A stretch of DNA of 64,000 bases from an uncultured Faecalibacterium sp. GTDB lineage: Bacteria; Bacillota; Clostridia; Oscillospirales; Ruminococcaceae. Positions 32,174-42,909 of the stretch are shown here, piece after piece (position 1 is the stretch's first letter; every line of letters starts with the position of its first letter). Location: positions 1-64,000 of the forward strand of contig UQDV01000008.1 of NCBI GenBank assembly GCA_900539945.1. Direction: 5' to 3'. A model generated the notes under the pieces. It was not told where the DNA came from. It did no database searches and saw only the letters and a program-made list of their open reading frames with translations. A program made the position numbers and the translations under genes.

Positions 32174-34849
32174 ATGACCAAGAAAGAGGAAGTAGTTTCC
32201 TGTGTGCAGCGGCTGGCGGCCACTGCTCCGGAAAAACGGGAAGTTGGCGTGACCACACAGGAACTGGCAGAACAGCTGCAAATGCAGCGCTCTAACCTGA
32301 GCACTCTGCTCAACGAACTGGTGGCAGATGGGAAGATGGAAAAGCTGCCGGGTCGTCCGGTGCACTACCGGCCGCTGATGGCGGGGGATACACCGAGGGG
32401 CGAGACTTCCTGCTTCAAGATACTGGACAGTTGTGAGGGCAGTTTGAGGCCCATGATTCAGATGGCAAAGGCAGCGATTCTTTACCCGGATCACAGCCTG
32501 AATACCCTGATCGAAGGCCCTTCCGGTTCAGGTAAGACTACATTTGGCTACCTGATGTACCAGTTCGCTTGCGAGAACAAGGTGCTCCCGATGGGTGCGC
32601 CCTTTGAACGATTCAGCTGCCACTATTATGACGATCAGGAGGAAAAAGCATACAGCCGCCTGTTTGGTGCAGGCGAAGCACTGGAAAAGGCCAAGGGAGG
32701 TATGCTGTTTCTGGATAACGTCGAATATCTGCCGGTGGGCTGCCGGGAACATTTGCTCGATCTGATCGAGAATGACGATGCTGTGCTGCGAGATATCATT
32801 CTGGTGTGTTCCCTGCAGGATAAAGCCCGTGCTTCGGTCAAGGATGCCTACACGGCTCGCTTTTCCGCCCGGATCGAATTGCAGCCGCTGCAAAACTGGC
32901 AGCTGGGGGAGCGTTTTGCGCTGGTGCAGCAGTTCCTGATCAATGAGGCTGTGCGCATGAAGCGCACTGTGCGAGTGAACGCTGAACTGCTGCACTGCCT
33001 GTGCCTGTATCGGTGCGAAAATAACGTAAAACAATTCAAAAACGATATCCGTTTGGGCTGCGCCAATGCCTACCTGCGGGCCTTTCATGCAGACGAAAAG
33101 GAAGAACTGCCGCTTTACCTCAACGATTTTCCCAGCGGCGTGCAGCGAGGCCTGCTGTACTACAAGACCTACCGCAAGCAGCTGGAAGAACTGATCCCAC
33201 AGGGCTACGCCTATACCTTCTCGGCGGACAGTATGCACAAGGAAAACTGCGATGCCGGCCAGCAGATGCCGGAGTTCGGGCACCCACCGCTCAGCGATTC
33301 GGTCTATGACATCATCGACCGCAAGGGCGACGAGCTGCGGCAGCGCGGCATCGGCGAAGAGGACATCAGCCGCATCATCAACGCCGAACTGGAATACGAT
33401 ATGAAGCAGTTCACCAGCCGGATGCCCCAGAGCAAGGTCAATCGTGAATCGTTGTACAAGGTGATGGATCGGCGCATCGTGGATGGTGTGGATGCACTGC
33501 TCAAACAGACCTCTCGCCAGTTCAACCGAGTGTACCCGGAATCCACTTTCTACGGTCTGTGTCTGCACCTTTCCTCCACGCTGGAACGCAGAAAGGCAGC
33601 AAAGCAGCGGCTGTCCAATGAGCGTATTCTGGATGTGGTGCAGAACCACCGGGAGGAATATGCCATTTGTATGCAGTTCGCTTCGGCAATGGAAAAAGAA
33701 CTTGGTGTGCCCATGTCCATTGATGAGGCTGTTCTGCTGACCCTGTTCCTGTGCGAGGGCAACGAGACCCATAAAGCCGAGGACGGCCCGGTGGTACTGA
33801 TCGCCATGCATGGCGACTCTACGGCTTCCTCCGTGGCGGATGTGGTCAACTCGCTGGCCGGGTGCGGCAATACCTATGCCTATGATATGCCGCTGGACAA
33901 GGATATGCAGCAGGCGTGCGATGAGCTTAAGGCCATGATCCAGGAGCTGGACCGTGGGCAGGGCATTCTGCTGCTGTACGATATGGGCTCTCTACGCACC
34001 ATGGCAGAGGTGATCTCCAAGGAGACCGGTGTGCAGATCCGCACCGTGGCGGTACCGGGCACCCTGATCGCAGTGGACTGCTCCCGCAAGGCGGCCTCGG
34101 CCAGTTCGCTGGAAGAACTGCACGAAGATGCCATGGGCAGCTGCCGGGATTTTTACACCAACATTGCAGAGCCGGAAGGACGTTCCCACCACAAAAACAC
34201 GCCGGTCATCATCACGCTGTGCATGACCGGTGAGGGTGGCGCAGTGCAGATGAAGAACTACCTGGAAAAGAACGCCGGGCTCAACGGCATTCAGGTCATC
34301 CCACTTTCTATCAGTAACCGCAAGGCCCTGCTGAACGAGGTGAACCGCCTGCGTGAAGAACACGAGATCCGCTGCATCATCGGCACTTACGACCCCGGCA
34401 TGCACGGTATTCCGTTCATTTCGGTGGTCAAGCTGTTCGAGACGCCGGCAGATAAATTGGATATGCTGCTCACCATTCCGGAGTCCGACCACACGCCGGT
34501 GAACTACGAGATGATTTTCTCCTACCTGTCCAGCCAGATGCCTGCGCTGGACATCAAAAAGCTGCGGAAGAGTCTGCCTCGGGCGCTGGCGAAGATTAAG
34601 CGCATCTCCGCCGAAGGGCTGGATCAGAATCAGGAACTGGGGCTTTTCCTACACATTGCCTGCGCCATCGATCGGCTGCAAAACGGTGAAGCCATGCCGG
34701 AAAAGGGCAATCGGCAGGGCATCATCAGCCGCAACAAGCGCCTGTACAACGATCTGCGAGAAATCTTGTCCGGGCTTGAAGAAACATTTGACATTCGTTT
34801 CTCGGACGATGAGCTCGCATATATGATCGCAATGGTCAAAAAACTATAA
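32174..34849 (+). CDS. LevR/ManR-like PTS regulator with degenerate AAA+ domain
   Basis: An 891-residue regulator: N-terminal winged helix (1-65), AAA+ domain (about 90-330), PRD1 (about 430-530), an EIIA(Man)-like domain (about 540-680, VVLIAMHGDS) and PRD2 (about 760-890, LGLFLHIACAIDRL). Walker A is GPSGSGKT (115-122). The Walker B-like motif is GGMLFLDN (175-182), with Asn in place of the catalytic Glu, and the GAFTGA sigma-54 contact loop is absent: LFGAGEALEKAKGG replaces the longer family segment. GGAGCGGCGT precedes the chosen ATG; the frame opens earlier without ribosome sites. It directly precedes the PTS operon and should be controlled by PTS phosphorylation of its PRDs. The promoter of that operon looks sigma-70-type. 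Confidence 0.85.
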   Translation: MTKKEEVVSCVQRLAATAPEKREVGVTTQELAEQLQMQRSNLSTLLNELVADGKMEKLPGRPVHYRPLMAGDTPRGETSCFKILDSCEGSLRPMIQMAKAAILYPDHSLNTLIEGPSGSGKTTFGYLMYQFACENKVLPMGAPFERFSCHYYDDQEEKAYSRLFGAGEALEKAKGGMLFLDNVEYLPVGCREHLLDLIENDDAVLRDIILVCSLQDKARASVKDAYTARFSARIELQPLQNWQLGERFALVQQFLINEAVRMKRTVRVNAELLHCLCLYRCENNVKQFKNDIRLGCANAYLRAFHADEKEELPLYLNDFPSGVQRGLLYYKTYRKQLEELIPQGYAYTFSADSMHKENCDAGQQMPEFGHPPLSDSVYDIIDRKGDELRQRGIGEEDISRIINAELEYDMKQFTSRMPQSKVNRESLYKVMDRRIVDGVDALLKQTSRQFNRVYPESTFYGLCLHLSSTLERRKAAKQRLSNERILDVVQNHREEYAICMQFASAMEKELGVPMSIDEAVLLTLFLCEGNETHKAEDGPVVLIAMHGDSTASSVADVVNSLAGCGNTYAYDMPLDKDMQQACDELKAMIQELDRGQGILLLYDMGSLRTMAEVISKETGVQIRTVAVPGTLIAVDCSRKAASASSLEELHEDAMGSCRDFYTNIAEPEGRSHHKNTPVIITLCMTGEGGAVQMKNYLEKNAGLNGIQVIPLSISNRKALLNEVNRLREEHEIRCIIGTYDPGMHGIPFISVVKLFETPADKLDMLLTIPESDHTPVNYEMIFSYLSSQMPALDIKKLRKSLPRALAKIKRISAEGLDQNQELGLFLHIACAIDRLQNGEAMPEKGNRQGIISRNKRLYNDLREILSGLEETFDIRFSDDELAYMIAMVKKL

Positions 34850-34894
34850 GCATTTGTGTATAACTTGCACAATGGGAGATCCTTCGTGCTGTTC

Positions 34895-34925
34895 AAGCTC
34901 TGCTGAAAAGGCAGAGCTTTTTTGT
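34895..34925 (+). terminator. Terminator after the LevR-like gene
   Basis: AAGCTCTGC and GCAGAGCTT pair across TGAAAAG, followed by TTTTTTG. Confidence 0.9.
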
Positions 34926-35204
34926 GGGTGATATGCAGATTTCGCCTTGATAAGATGGAATTATGTGCCATTTTTATTTGCTTTTAAAATATTTATGAAG
35001 AACCCTTTAAGGATCTTTGAAGAAAAGTGTATAACCGATCGACCGCATTTCAAGTATGATTTTGGATAAAATTGGTGCAAATGAAAGAAAATGGTTGACA
35101 AAAAATGAGATGCTGGCCGCTTTTTTGATGGATCGCAGACCGGAGTGTTTAAAATGAGGAACATAGCGTATAAAATTCCGTCTGCACGGCCTGCCGCAGC
35201 TGGT

Positions 35205-35234
35205 TTGACAGAAACGGCAGGGCATCTGTATAAT
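35205..35234 (+). promoter_or_regulatory. Sigma-70-type promoter of the PTS operon
   Basis: TTGACA (35205-35210) and TATAAT (35229-35234) are consensus hexamers 18 bp apart, 64 bp before the IIA ATG. No TGGCAC-N5-TTGC (-24/-12) element is seen in 34926-35297, which otherwise holds no gene. Confidence 0.8.
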
Positions 35235-35297
35235 CGGGTCAATAAAAGCGGCACACCGCCGTGCGATGCCGCAAACCGATGAAGGAGGAATACACCT

Positions 35298-35624
35298 ATG
35301 GCAATGACCCCCGATGAGCTGATCGACACTTCCATGATGCTGATCGTTCACTCCGGCGATGCCCGTGCCGCTGCGTTCCACGCATTGCAGGAAGCAAAAG
35401 CCGGTAACTACGAGGAAGCGAAAAAGCTGATGGCAGAATCCCAAGAGAAGGCGCTGGAGGCGCACCACATCCAGACCGGCCTGCTGACCGATGAGGGCAA
35501 CGGCGAAGGCCCCCAGGTCAATCTGCTGCTGGTTCACGCACAGGACCACCTGATGACCAGTATGCTGGCACAGGAGCTGATTGCAGAGCTCATTGAGCTG
35601 CACGAGAAAAAGGCAGACAAGTAA
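35298..35624 (+). CDS. PTS lactose/cellobiose-family IIA component
   Basis: A 108-residue IIA of the lactose-N,N'-diacetylchitobiose family, an all-helical trimeric phosphocarrier. The phosphorylated histidine is His80 in LLVHAQDHLMT. It takes phosphate from HPr and passes it to IIB (39861-40160). GAAGGAGGAATACACC precedes the ATG. First gene of the operon; IIC follows after 93 bp. Confidence 0.95.
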   Translation: MAMTPDELIDTSMMLIVHSGDARAAAFHALQEAKAGNYEEAKKLMAESQEKALEAHHIQTGLLTDEGNGEGPQVNLLLVHAQDHLMTSMLAQELIAELIELHEKKADK

Positions 35625-35717
35625 GCCTGCCGGTGCACACATTTTTTGCAAGAAAAAGGAAAACGAAGCCATCCCTGTCCGTCTGTTCACACACCTGTTT
35701 AAAAGGAGGATTTTCTC

Positions 35718-37064
35718 ATGGCAAACGAGAAAAAAGGCGCAATTGAACGCTTTGCCGAGAGTGCGTTCATGAAAAAATTGCAGGTTGGCAGCCAGAAACT
35801 GGCCTCCAACGAGATCTTTTCCACCATCTCCGGCGGCATGGGCGCTACCATGGGCCTGATCATGATCGGCGCCGTCATCCAGATCGTCTGTGCTGTTGGC
35901 GCAATGTTCGGCTGGGATACTTCCAGTGCATCCTATCAGGCATTCTATATGCCCTATAAGCTGACCATGGGTCTGATGGGTTTCTTCATGGCCTTCTCCA
36001 TGTCCTGGAACTTTGCAAAACGCAAGAAGATGAACCAGATGCAGTCCGTTATCACTGCGTTGGTCAGTTACATTCTGGTGGTCTCTCCTCCGGTCTCTGC
36101 TTCCACTCTGGCAGCAGATGGCAGCGTTACTTCCACCTTTGACGCTTTGAATCTGGGTAAACTGGGCACAGGTGGTTTGTTCGTGGCTATCATCGTTGGT
36201 CTGTGCTCTGTGGCTATCAGCAAGTTCGTCATCGACCACGACTGGACCATCAAGCTGCCCGATGCTGTGCCCGAAGGAATCGCAAATTCCTTCAATGCCA
36301 TCATCCCCATGGGAGTGAACATCATCGTCTGGTACGGCATCTCCCTGATCATCTCTGCTGTTTCTGGCGGCACCCTGACCCTGGCGACCTTGATCACTGT
36401 TGCACTGTCTGTCCCGGTCAACTTCCTCACTTCCACTCCGGGTATGTTCTTGGTCATCGCACTGGCACAGCTGTGCTGGTTCTTTGGTATCCATGGCACC
36501 AGCGTGATCTTCACCGTTTTGATGGTGCCTTACATCACTGCTTACACTACAAACTCCGCATTGGCTGCCGCTGGCCAGCCCTTGCAGTTCTTCCCCGTGT
36601 TCCTGATGCTCGGCAACGGCATCATGGGCGGTGCAGGCAATACCATGCCCTTCTCTCTGATGGGTCTCAAGAGCAAATCCAAGCGCATCCAGGCTGTTTC
36701 CAAGGCATCCTTTGTGCCCGGCCTGTTCGGCATCAACGAGCCTGCCATCTTCGGCTATCCCATCATGTATAACGGCCTCCTGCTGATCCCCTTCATGCTG
36801 TGCCCGCTGGTCTGCTCTGCACTGGCACTGGTTGCATGGAACCTGCACCTGATGGCTTATCCCCAGGTGCTGATCATGACCACGATGCCGGTGGTGTTCG
36901 GTACCTTTCTGAGCACGCTGGACTGGCGCAATGTCATCTACTCTTTGCTGATGTTCCCGATCTGCTGGCTGATCTGGCGTCCTTTCTACAAGATCTACGA
37001 GAAGCAGTGCATCGAAGAAGAGGCTGCTGCCGAAGCTGCTGAACTGGCTGCCCAGAACAAGTGA
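35718..37064 (+). CDS. PTS lactose/cellobiose-family IIC permease
   Basis: A 448-residue integral membrane IIC with about ten hydrophobic segments and the family block FGINEPAIFGYPIMYN near residues 340-355, containing the conserved Asn-Glu-Pro sugar-site residues. The start SAFMKKLQVGSQKLASNEIFSTI is typical of CelB-type proteins. AAAAGGAGGAT precedes the ATG. It transports and phosphorylates a beta-disaccharide with IIA and IIB encoded in the same operon. The exact sugar cannot be read from sequence. Confidence 0.94.
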   Translation: MANEKKGAIERFAESAFMKKLQVGSQKLASNEIFSTISGGMGATMGLIMIGAVIQIVCAVGAMFGWDTSSASYQAFYMPYKLTMGLMGFFMAFSMSWNFAKRKKMNQMQSVITALVSYILVVSPPVSASTLAADGSVTSTFDALNLGKLGTGGLFVAIIVGLCSVAISKFVIDHDWTIKLPDAVPEGIANSFNAIIPMGVNIIVWYGISLIISAVSGGTLTLATLITVALSVPVNFLTSTPGMFLVIALAQLCWFFGIHGTSVIFTVLMVPYITAYTTNSALAAAGQPLQFFPVFLMLGNGIMGGAGNTMPFSLMGLKSKSKRIQAVSKASFVPGLFGINEPAIFGYPIMYNGLLLIPFMLCPLVCSALALVAWNLHLMAYPQVLIMTTMPVVFGTFLSTLDWRNVIYSLLMFPICWLIWRPFYKIYEKQCIEEEAAAEAAELAAQNK

Positions 37065-37128
37065 TCTTGCAAGATCCGGGCAATCCTTACAACTGTAAAT
37101 TTACCACTTTGGAACCCAAAGCCGGTTG

Positions 37129-37169
37129 AAAAAAAGCGGGCCGGTCGGCATGGATCGGCTCGCTTTTTC
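37129..37169 (+). terminator. Intra-operon hairpin
   Basis: AAAAAGCG..GCCG pairs with CGGC.CGCTTTTT and is followed by CGGTTTTT. It sits between IIC and the GH170-like gene, so downstream genes probably depend on partial readthrough. Confidence 0.75.
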
Positions 37170-37210
37170 GGTTTTTATCACACAGAATAAACATTTAAGG
37201 AGAAACTGAA

Positions 37211-38308
37211 ATGCAAAAGAGAAGACTGGGCATCTCCCTGTACCCTGAGCGCAGCACCTTTGAGCAGGATGTGGCTTATATGGAAAAGGCTGCAAAGCTG
37301 GGCTTTGACCTGCTGTTCATCGCACTGCTGGGCGCAGGTGACCGCCAGCAGACCATCGACCGCTACAAGCCCCTGCTGGCCAAGGCCAAGGAGCTGGGTT
37401 TTGAGATCGAAGCCGATGTGAACCCCATGATGTTTGAACGCATGGGCATCAACGCCAGCTTCTTCCACGGTCCGCTGGATCTGTCTTTCTTCACCGAGCT
37501 GCAGGTGGATATCCTGCGTCTGGATCTGGGCCTGAACGATATGGAAGAAGCCTTCCTCTCCAAGAACAAAGAGGGGATCAAGATCTGCGTGAACGGCTGC
37601 AACACGCAGGATCATGTGGGTCATGTGCTGGCTGCCGGCGGTGACCGTGATATGATCCTGGGCTGCCACAACTACTATCCGCACCGCTACACCGGCGTTT
37701 CTCTGGAGCACTTTGAAAAGGGATCTGCACCCATGGTCAAGCACAACCTGCGTCTGCAGTCCTTCGTTACCTCCCAAAACCCGGAGGCCTTTGGCCCCTG
37801 GCCCGTCACCGAGGGTCTGCCCACGCTGGAAATGCACCGTGACTGGCCCATTGAGATCCAGGTGGGGCACTATGTGATGATGGGGTATGTCAACGATATC
37901 ATCATCGCCAACGCCTACGCCACCGATGCCGAGCTGGAAGCCATGGCCGCCGCCAACAGCACCAAGATCATGTTCCACATGACCCCGGCCGAAGGCCTGC
38001 CCGAGAGCATGAAGAAGCGCCTGCGGATGAACCTGTCCGTTCGTGGCGACAGCGGCGAGTGGATCATCCGCACCCTGGAGAGCCGTATGCTGCGAGAGGC
38101 GACCGAGCCCTTCAACACCGTGGACATCCAGCCCGGTGACGTGCTGATCGACAACAACCTCTATGGCCAGTACGCCGGTGAGGTGCAGATCGCTCGTAAG
38201 CCCATGAAAAACTACGGCAAGACCAACGTGGTGGGTCACATCGACCCCCGTGAGGTCGAACTGCTGCCCTACATGAAGGGCTCCACCCCGTTTGGTTTCA
38301 ACTTCTGA
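37211..38308 (+). CDS. MupG-like 6-phospho-N-acetylmuramidase (DUF871/GH170)
   Basis: A 365-residue protein of the former DUF871 family: an N-terminal TIM-barrel (about 1-245, starting RRLGISLYPERSTFEQD, with EADVNPMMF and LRLDLG near the barrel centre) and a C-terminal cyclophilin-like beta domain (about 250-365, with QPGDVLIDNNLYGQYAGEV). The characterised Staphylococcus aureus member MupG splits MurNAc-6-phosphate-GlcNAc made by PTS uptake. Here the PTS is lactose/cellobiose-family and a GH1 enzyme follows, so the substrate may be a different 6-phospho-disaccharide. AAGGAGAAACTGAA precedes the ATG. Cytoplasmic. Confidence 0.85.
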   Translation: MQKRRLGISLYPERSTFEQDVAYMEKAAKLGFDLLFIALLGAGDRQQTIDRYKPLLAKAKELGFEIEADVNPMMFERMGINASFFHGPLDLSFFTELQVDILRLDLGLNDMEEAFLSKNKEGIKICVNGCNTQDHVGHVLAAGGDRDMILGCHNYYPHRYTGVSLEHFEKGSAPMVKHNLRLQSFVTSQNPEAFGPWPVTEGLPTLEMHRDWPIEIQVGHYVMMGYVNDIIIANAYATDAELEAMAAANSTKIMFHMTPAEGLPESMKKRLRMNLSVRGDSGEWIIRTLESRMLREATEPFNTVDIQPGDVLIDNNLYGQYAGEVQIARKPMKNYGKTNVVGHIDPREVELLPYMKGSTPFGFNF

Positions 38309-38315
38309 AAACTAG

Positions 38316-39803
<1,488 letters not shown>

Positions 39804-39860
39804 AATGTTTTTCTCCGCACCTCTGTGTGCGGTGAGATGATTTGAAAGGAGCTTTTTATT

Positions 39861-40160
39861 ATGAAAGTTTTGCTCTGCTGCGCTGGCGGTCTGTCCAGCA
39901 GCATCCTGATGAAGAAGATGAAGACCTGGGCTGACGCACACGGTGAGGATCTGGAGATTCAGGCTATGGGGACTGGCGAGGCTGTGGAGACCTGGCAGAA
40001 TGGCTACGAGTGCGTGCTTCTGGCTCCCCAGGTGAGCTACCGTCTGAAGCAGCTGCAGGAGGAAATCAAGCTGCCCATCGCAGAAGTTCCCTCTCTGGAT
40101 TACGCCATCGGTAATGCCGAAAACGTGATGAAGCTGGCCCACAAGCTGTGCGATAAATAA
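39861..40160 (+). CDS. PTS lactose/cellobiose-family IIB component
   Basis: A 99-residue CelA-like IIB. Cys7 in LLCCAGGLSSS is the phosphorylated cysteine in its P-loop-like CxxGxSSS motif. It passes phosphate from IIA His80 to sugar bound in IIC. AAAGGAGC precedes the ATG. It is unusual in being last in the operon, after the hydrolases. Downstream, 40161-40288 shows no gene. Confidence 0.95.
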   Translation: MKVLLCCAGGLSSSILMKKMKTWADAHGEDLEIQAMGTGEAVETWQNGYECVLLAPQVSYRLKQLQEEIKLPIAEVPSLDYAIGNAENVMKLAHKLCDK

Positions 40161-40331
40161 TCGAGAAAAACGACTGCAGAATCATGGGTGCAAGAGATTG
40201 CACGGATATGTGCCGCAGCCTGCCCAAGGAGCATCCGGAAGGCGATTGGAGCGTTATCCTCGTGGCCGATGAACAGGCACGGAATTTGCTATAAAAATCC
40301 GATACCTGTTTTAAGGGGCTGATTTTGGCTT

Positions 40332-40357
40332 TGCACATTTTTGCACACTTTTTGCAC
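40332..40357. repeat. Phased TGCACA repeats left of att copy 3
   Basis: TGCAC starts at 40332, 40342 and 40353, spaced 10 and 11 bp, as at att copy 2. Probable arm-type integrase sites at the right end of island 2. Confidence 0.5.
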
Positions 40358-40498
40358 ACCAGAACGGCTGGATAACGGATGCAAGAGGGGATGACAGGTG
40401 CAAAGGATGCAGCAGATGTAAAACGCGAATTCACGGTAAGACGATAAAAACAATGGTTCTGCGTGATTCTGAAAATTGACGATTGTTGCACATCGGTT

Positions 40499-40544
40499 TC
40501 TCTTGATCAGTTGGCCCGGGGTTCGAGTCCCTGGAGGTGCACCA
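40499..40544 (+). other. tRNA-Lys 3'-half fragment, attachment site copy 3 (decayed)
   Basis: CTCTTGATCAGTTGGCCCGG then TTCGAGTCCCTGGAGGTGCACCA. Changes in the anticodon loop (A to G) and T stem (CGGGG against CCCTG) break base pairing, so it is more decayed than copies 1 and 2. It is followed by the same terminator hairpin (40552-40596). Confidence 0.8.
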
Positions 40545-40640
40545 CAACAACAAAATCCGAACTTTTTCCGATAGGAGAAGGGTTCGGATTTTTTGTTTTT
40601 TTCGGAAAACAGAACGAATCCATTGCTTCCCCCGAAAAAT

Positions 40641-40730
40641 GATCCACTGGCGTATGCAGACCTGATTCTCAATGGTGACCCGGAGGAATACTTGAAAAAT
40701 GGAACCGGGAGCCACAGGCTGGAAATCTAA
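40641..40730 (+). pseudogene. C-terminal fragment of a DUF6061 gene
   Basis: Reading DPLAYADLILNGDPEEYLK then SHRLEI and stop, it matches the C-terminus of the protein at 18960-19211. The N-terminal half is deleted: sequence just after the terminator jumps directly to this part. Too short to act alone. Confidence 0.8.
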
Positions 40731-40733
40731 ATG

Positions 40734-40784
40734 AATGCTGGACAGTACCATTTTTGAGCTGGTATTGTCCAGCATTTTTTTTGG
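40734..40784. terminator. Strong terminator before ktrB
   Basis: AATGCTGGACAGTACCA pairs with TGGTATTGTCCAGCATT across TTTTTGAGC, followed by seven Ts. It closes the island array side. Between here and ktrB only ~110 bp remain, too short for a typical c-di-AMP riboswitch, and none is seen. Confidence 0.9.
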
Positions 40785-40894
40785 CGTTAGCTGACCAATT
40801 TTAATGGAATCTTTATACTTCTACAATTTTCTTTACGGCTCTTTTATTTATTCCGTGCTAATCTTTATGAACACGGATAGGTAAAGGAGCTTTT

Positions 40895-42232
40895 ATGATT
40901 CAATATCCTCGTTACAAGCGGCACCGTTTTTCTTCTTTTCAGGTCATTATTGCAGGTTTTGCGGCAGTTGATCTGGTGGGCGCGTTGCTTCTGATGTTTC
41001 CGATTGCTACGCAGCAGCGGTGCGTCACACCGTTCCATGAGGCACTGTTTACCTCCACTTCTGCTCTTTGTGTGACGGGTCTTGTAGTACAGGATACCGG
41101 CAGCTACTGGTCGGTTTTTGGGCAAAGTGTGATCCTTCTTCTGATCCAAATCGGAGGATTGGGTGTCATTACAGTGGGCGCTGCCTTTGCGCTGCTTTCT
41201 GGGCGAAAGATCTCCCTCAAGCAGCGCAGCACGATGCAGGAAGCTACTGCTGCCCCGCAGATGGGCGGCATCGTGCGGCTGACAGGCTTTATTCTGCGGA
41301 TCACCGCCCTGTTTGAATTGGTCGGTGCTGCACTGCTGCTACCAACGTTTTGTGCCGATTATGGATTGCGCGGGATCTGGTATGCGTTGTTTCATTCCAT
41401 TTCGGCGTTCTGCAATGCAGGTTTTGACCTGCTGGGAACAGAGGGGGCAAAATTTGTTTCGCTGACACAGTATGCAGACGATCCGCTGCTTACCACGGTG
41501 ATCGCTGCACTGATCGTCTTTGGCGGCCTTGGCTTTCTGACATGGGAGGACATTTGTACATATCGCCTTGATTTTCACCGTTACCGGATGCAGAGTAAGG
41601 TGATCCTTGCCACGACGGCATTTCTTCTGGTACTTCCGTCGCTGTACTTTTATTGCTTCGAGTTCACGGCAGGCTCTGCCCGGCAGCGCATTTTATTGTC
41701 GATGTTCCAATCCGTTACACCCCGTACTGCCGGTTTTAACACCGCTGATCTTGCTGCGATGGGCAGCCCATCCCAGGCATTGATGGTGGTTCTGATGCTG
41801 TTGGGCGGTTCGCCCGGCTCTACGGCAGGCGGCATGAAAACCACAACATTTGCTGTTCTGCTGGCCAATATGTGGGCGACCTTCCGCCGCAGAGAAGATG
41901 CGGAATTTTTCGGGCGGCGCATAGATAGTTCTGCAGTCAAGAATGCTGCCACGATTGCAGGGATGTATTTGACGCTGTTCTTCCTCGGAGCCTTTGTCAT
42001 TGCTACGGCAGAGCAGCTGCCGATGTCGGTCTGTTTGTATGAGACTGCTTCGGCCGTGGCAACGGTAGGTCTGACATTGGGTATCACGCCGCAGTTGGGC
42101 ATCCTTTCGCAGGGGGTGCTGATCGCACTGATGTTTTTGGGACGTGTTGGCGGATTGACGTTGATCTATGCGGCATTTGGCAGCAGCCCTGCCCACTCTC
42201 GTCTGCCGCAGGAGAAGATCGCAATCGGATAA
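40895..42232 (+). CDS. ktrB: Potassium uptake channel subunit KtrB/TrkH family
   Basis: A 445-residue K+ translocating subunit with four M1-P-M2 repeats. The selectivity-filter loops are visible: TSALCVTGL (about 50-58), ISAFCNAGFD (about 170-180), VTPRTAGFNT (about 275-284) and SAVATVGLTLG (about 388-398), each with the conserved glycine. GTAAAGGAGC precedes the ATG. It pairs with the cytosolic regulator KtrA 11 bp downstream for Na+-linked K+ uptake. The length and 8-helix layout favour KtrB over the longer TrkH. Confidence 0.93.
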   Translation: MIQYPRYKRHRFSSFQVIIAGFAAVDLVGALLLMFPIATQQRCVTPFHEALFTSTSALCVTGLVVQDTGSYWSVFGQSVILLLIQIGGLGVITVGAAFALLSGRKISLKQRSTMQEATAAPQMGGIVRLTGFILRITALFELVGAALLLPTFCADYGLRGIWYALFHSISAFCNAGFDLLGTEGAKFVSLTQYADDPLLTTVIAALIVFGGLGFLTWEDICTYRLDFHRYRMQSKVILATTAFLLVLPSLYFYCFEFTAGSARQRILLSMFQSVTPRTAGFNTADLAAMGSPSQALMVVLMLLGGSPGSTAGGMKTTTFAVLLANMWATFRRREDAEFFGRRIDSSAVKNAATIAGMYLTLFFLGAFVIATAEQLPMSVCLYETASAVATVGLTLGITPQLGILSQGVLIALMFLGRVGGLTLIYAAFGSSPAHSRLPQEKIAIG

Positions 42233-42243
42233 AGGAGACAAGT

Positions 42244-42891
42244 ATGAAATCGATTCTTTTGATTGGGCTCGGCCGTTTTGGCCGCCATATTGCACGGGAA
42301 CTGAATGAACTGGGGCATCAGGTCATGGCAATCGACAGCAACGAAGACCGTGTGAACGCCGTGCTTTCCTATGTGACGAATGCACAGATCGGTGACAGCA
42401 CCAGCGAATACTTTCTGCGCTCCCTTGGTGTCGGCAATTTTGATGTGTGCATCGTAACGATCGGCGGAAATTTTCAGAGTTCGTTGGAAACAACATCGCT
42501 GCTCAAAGAATTGGGGGCAAAGTTTGTGGTCTCTCGTGCAGAGCGAGATGTACAAGCCAAGTTTCTGCTGCGCAATGGTGCGGATGAAGTGGTCTACCCG
42601 GAAAAGCAGCTGGCAAAGTGGGCAGCGATCCGATACAGCTCCGAACACATTCTGGATTATATCGAGCTGCAGGATGACCACGCCATCATGGAAGTGACCA
42701 TTCCGCCGGAATGGATGGATCGCACGATCGGCGAGATCAATATCCGAAAAAAGTATAACATCAATATTCTTGCGCTGAAAAAAGACGGAAAGCTCGATAT
42801 GAACATCACGCCGGATACGCAGCTGTGCCGGGATGAAAGTATGCTGGTTTTGGGAAAATACGCATTGATCCAGAAGTGTTTCCGGCTCTAA
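42244..42891 (+). CDS. ktrA: Potassium uptake regulatory subunit KtrA
   Basis: A 215-residue RCK protein: N-terminal Rossmann NAD/ATP-binding domain with LLIGLGRFGRHIARELNELG and the acidic end of beta2 (AIDSNED), then a RCK_C (TrkA-C) domain from about 135 (MEVTIPPEWMDRTIGEINIR), where c-di-AMP binds in relatives. It forms a ring that gates KtrB. AAAGGAGACAAGT precedes the ATG. Confidence 0.93.
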   Translation: MKSILLIGLGRFGRHIARELNELGHQVMAIDSNEDRVNAVLSYVTNAQIGDSTSEYFLRSLGVGNFDVCIVTIGGNFQSSLETTSLLKELGAKFVVSRAERDVQAKFLLRNGADEVVYPEKQLAKWAAIRYSSEHILDYIELQDDHAIMEVTIPPEWMDRTIGEINIRKKYNINILALKKDGKLDMNITPDTQLCRDESMLVLGKYALIQKCFRL

Positions 42892-42909
42892 AAAGATAGG
42901 ACGGATCAT

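Larger units (their letters stand above)
40289..40610. repeat. 320-bp direct repeat around att copy 3 (partner 18530-18850)
   Basis: It matches 18530-18850 in order: ATACCTGTTTTAAGGGGCTG, TGCACA array, GGATGCAAGAGGGGATGACA, tRNA-Lys fragment and terminator. This copy is more mutated in the tRNA part. It marks the right end of the island array. Confidence 0.85.

Noticed and set aside
35160..35297. A sigma-54 promoter before the PTS operon, expected from a LevR-like regulator
   Set aside because: The closest GG/GC pair (GGCACACCGCCGTGC, near 35251) has 11 instead of 10 bases between the GG and GC, while a full sigma-70 consensus is present.
40785..40894. c-di-AMP riboswitch upstream of ktrB
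   Set aside because: The gap after the terminator is only ~110 bp, AT-rich and without the conserved paired elements expected.
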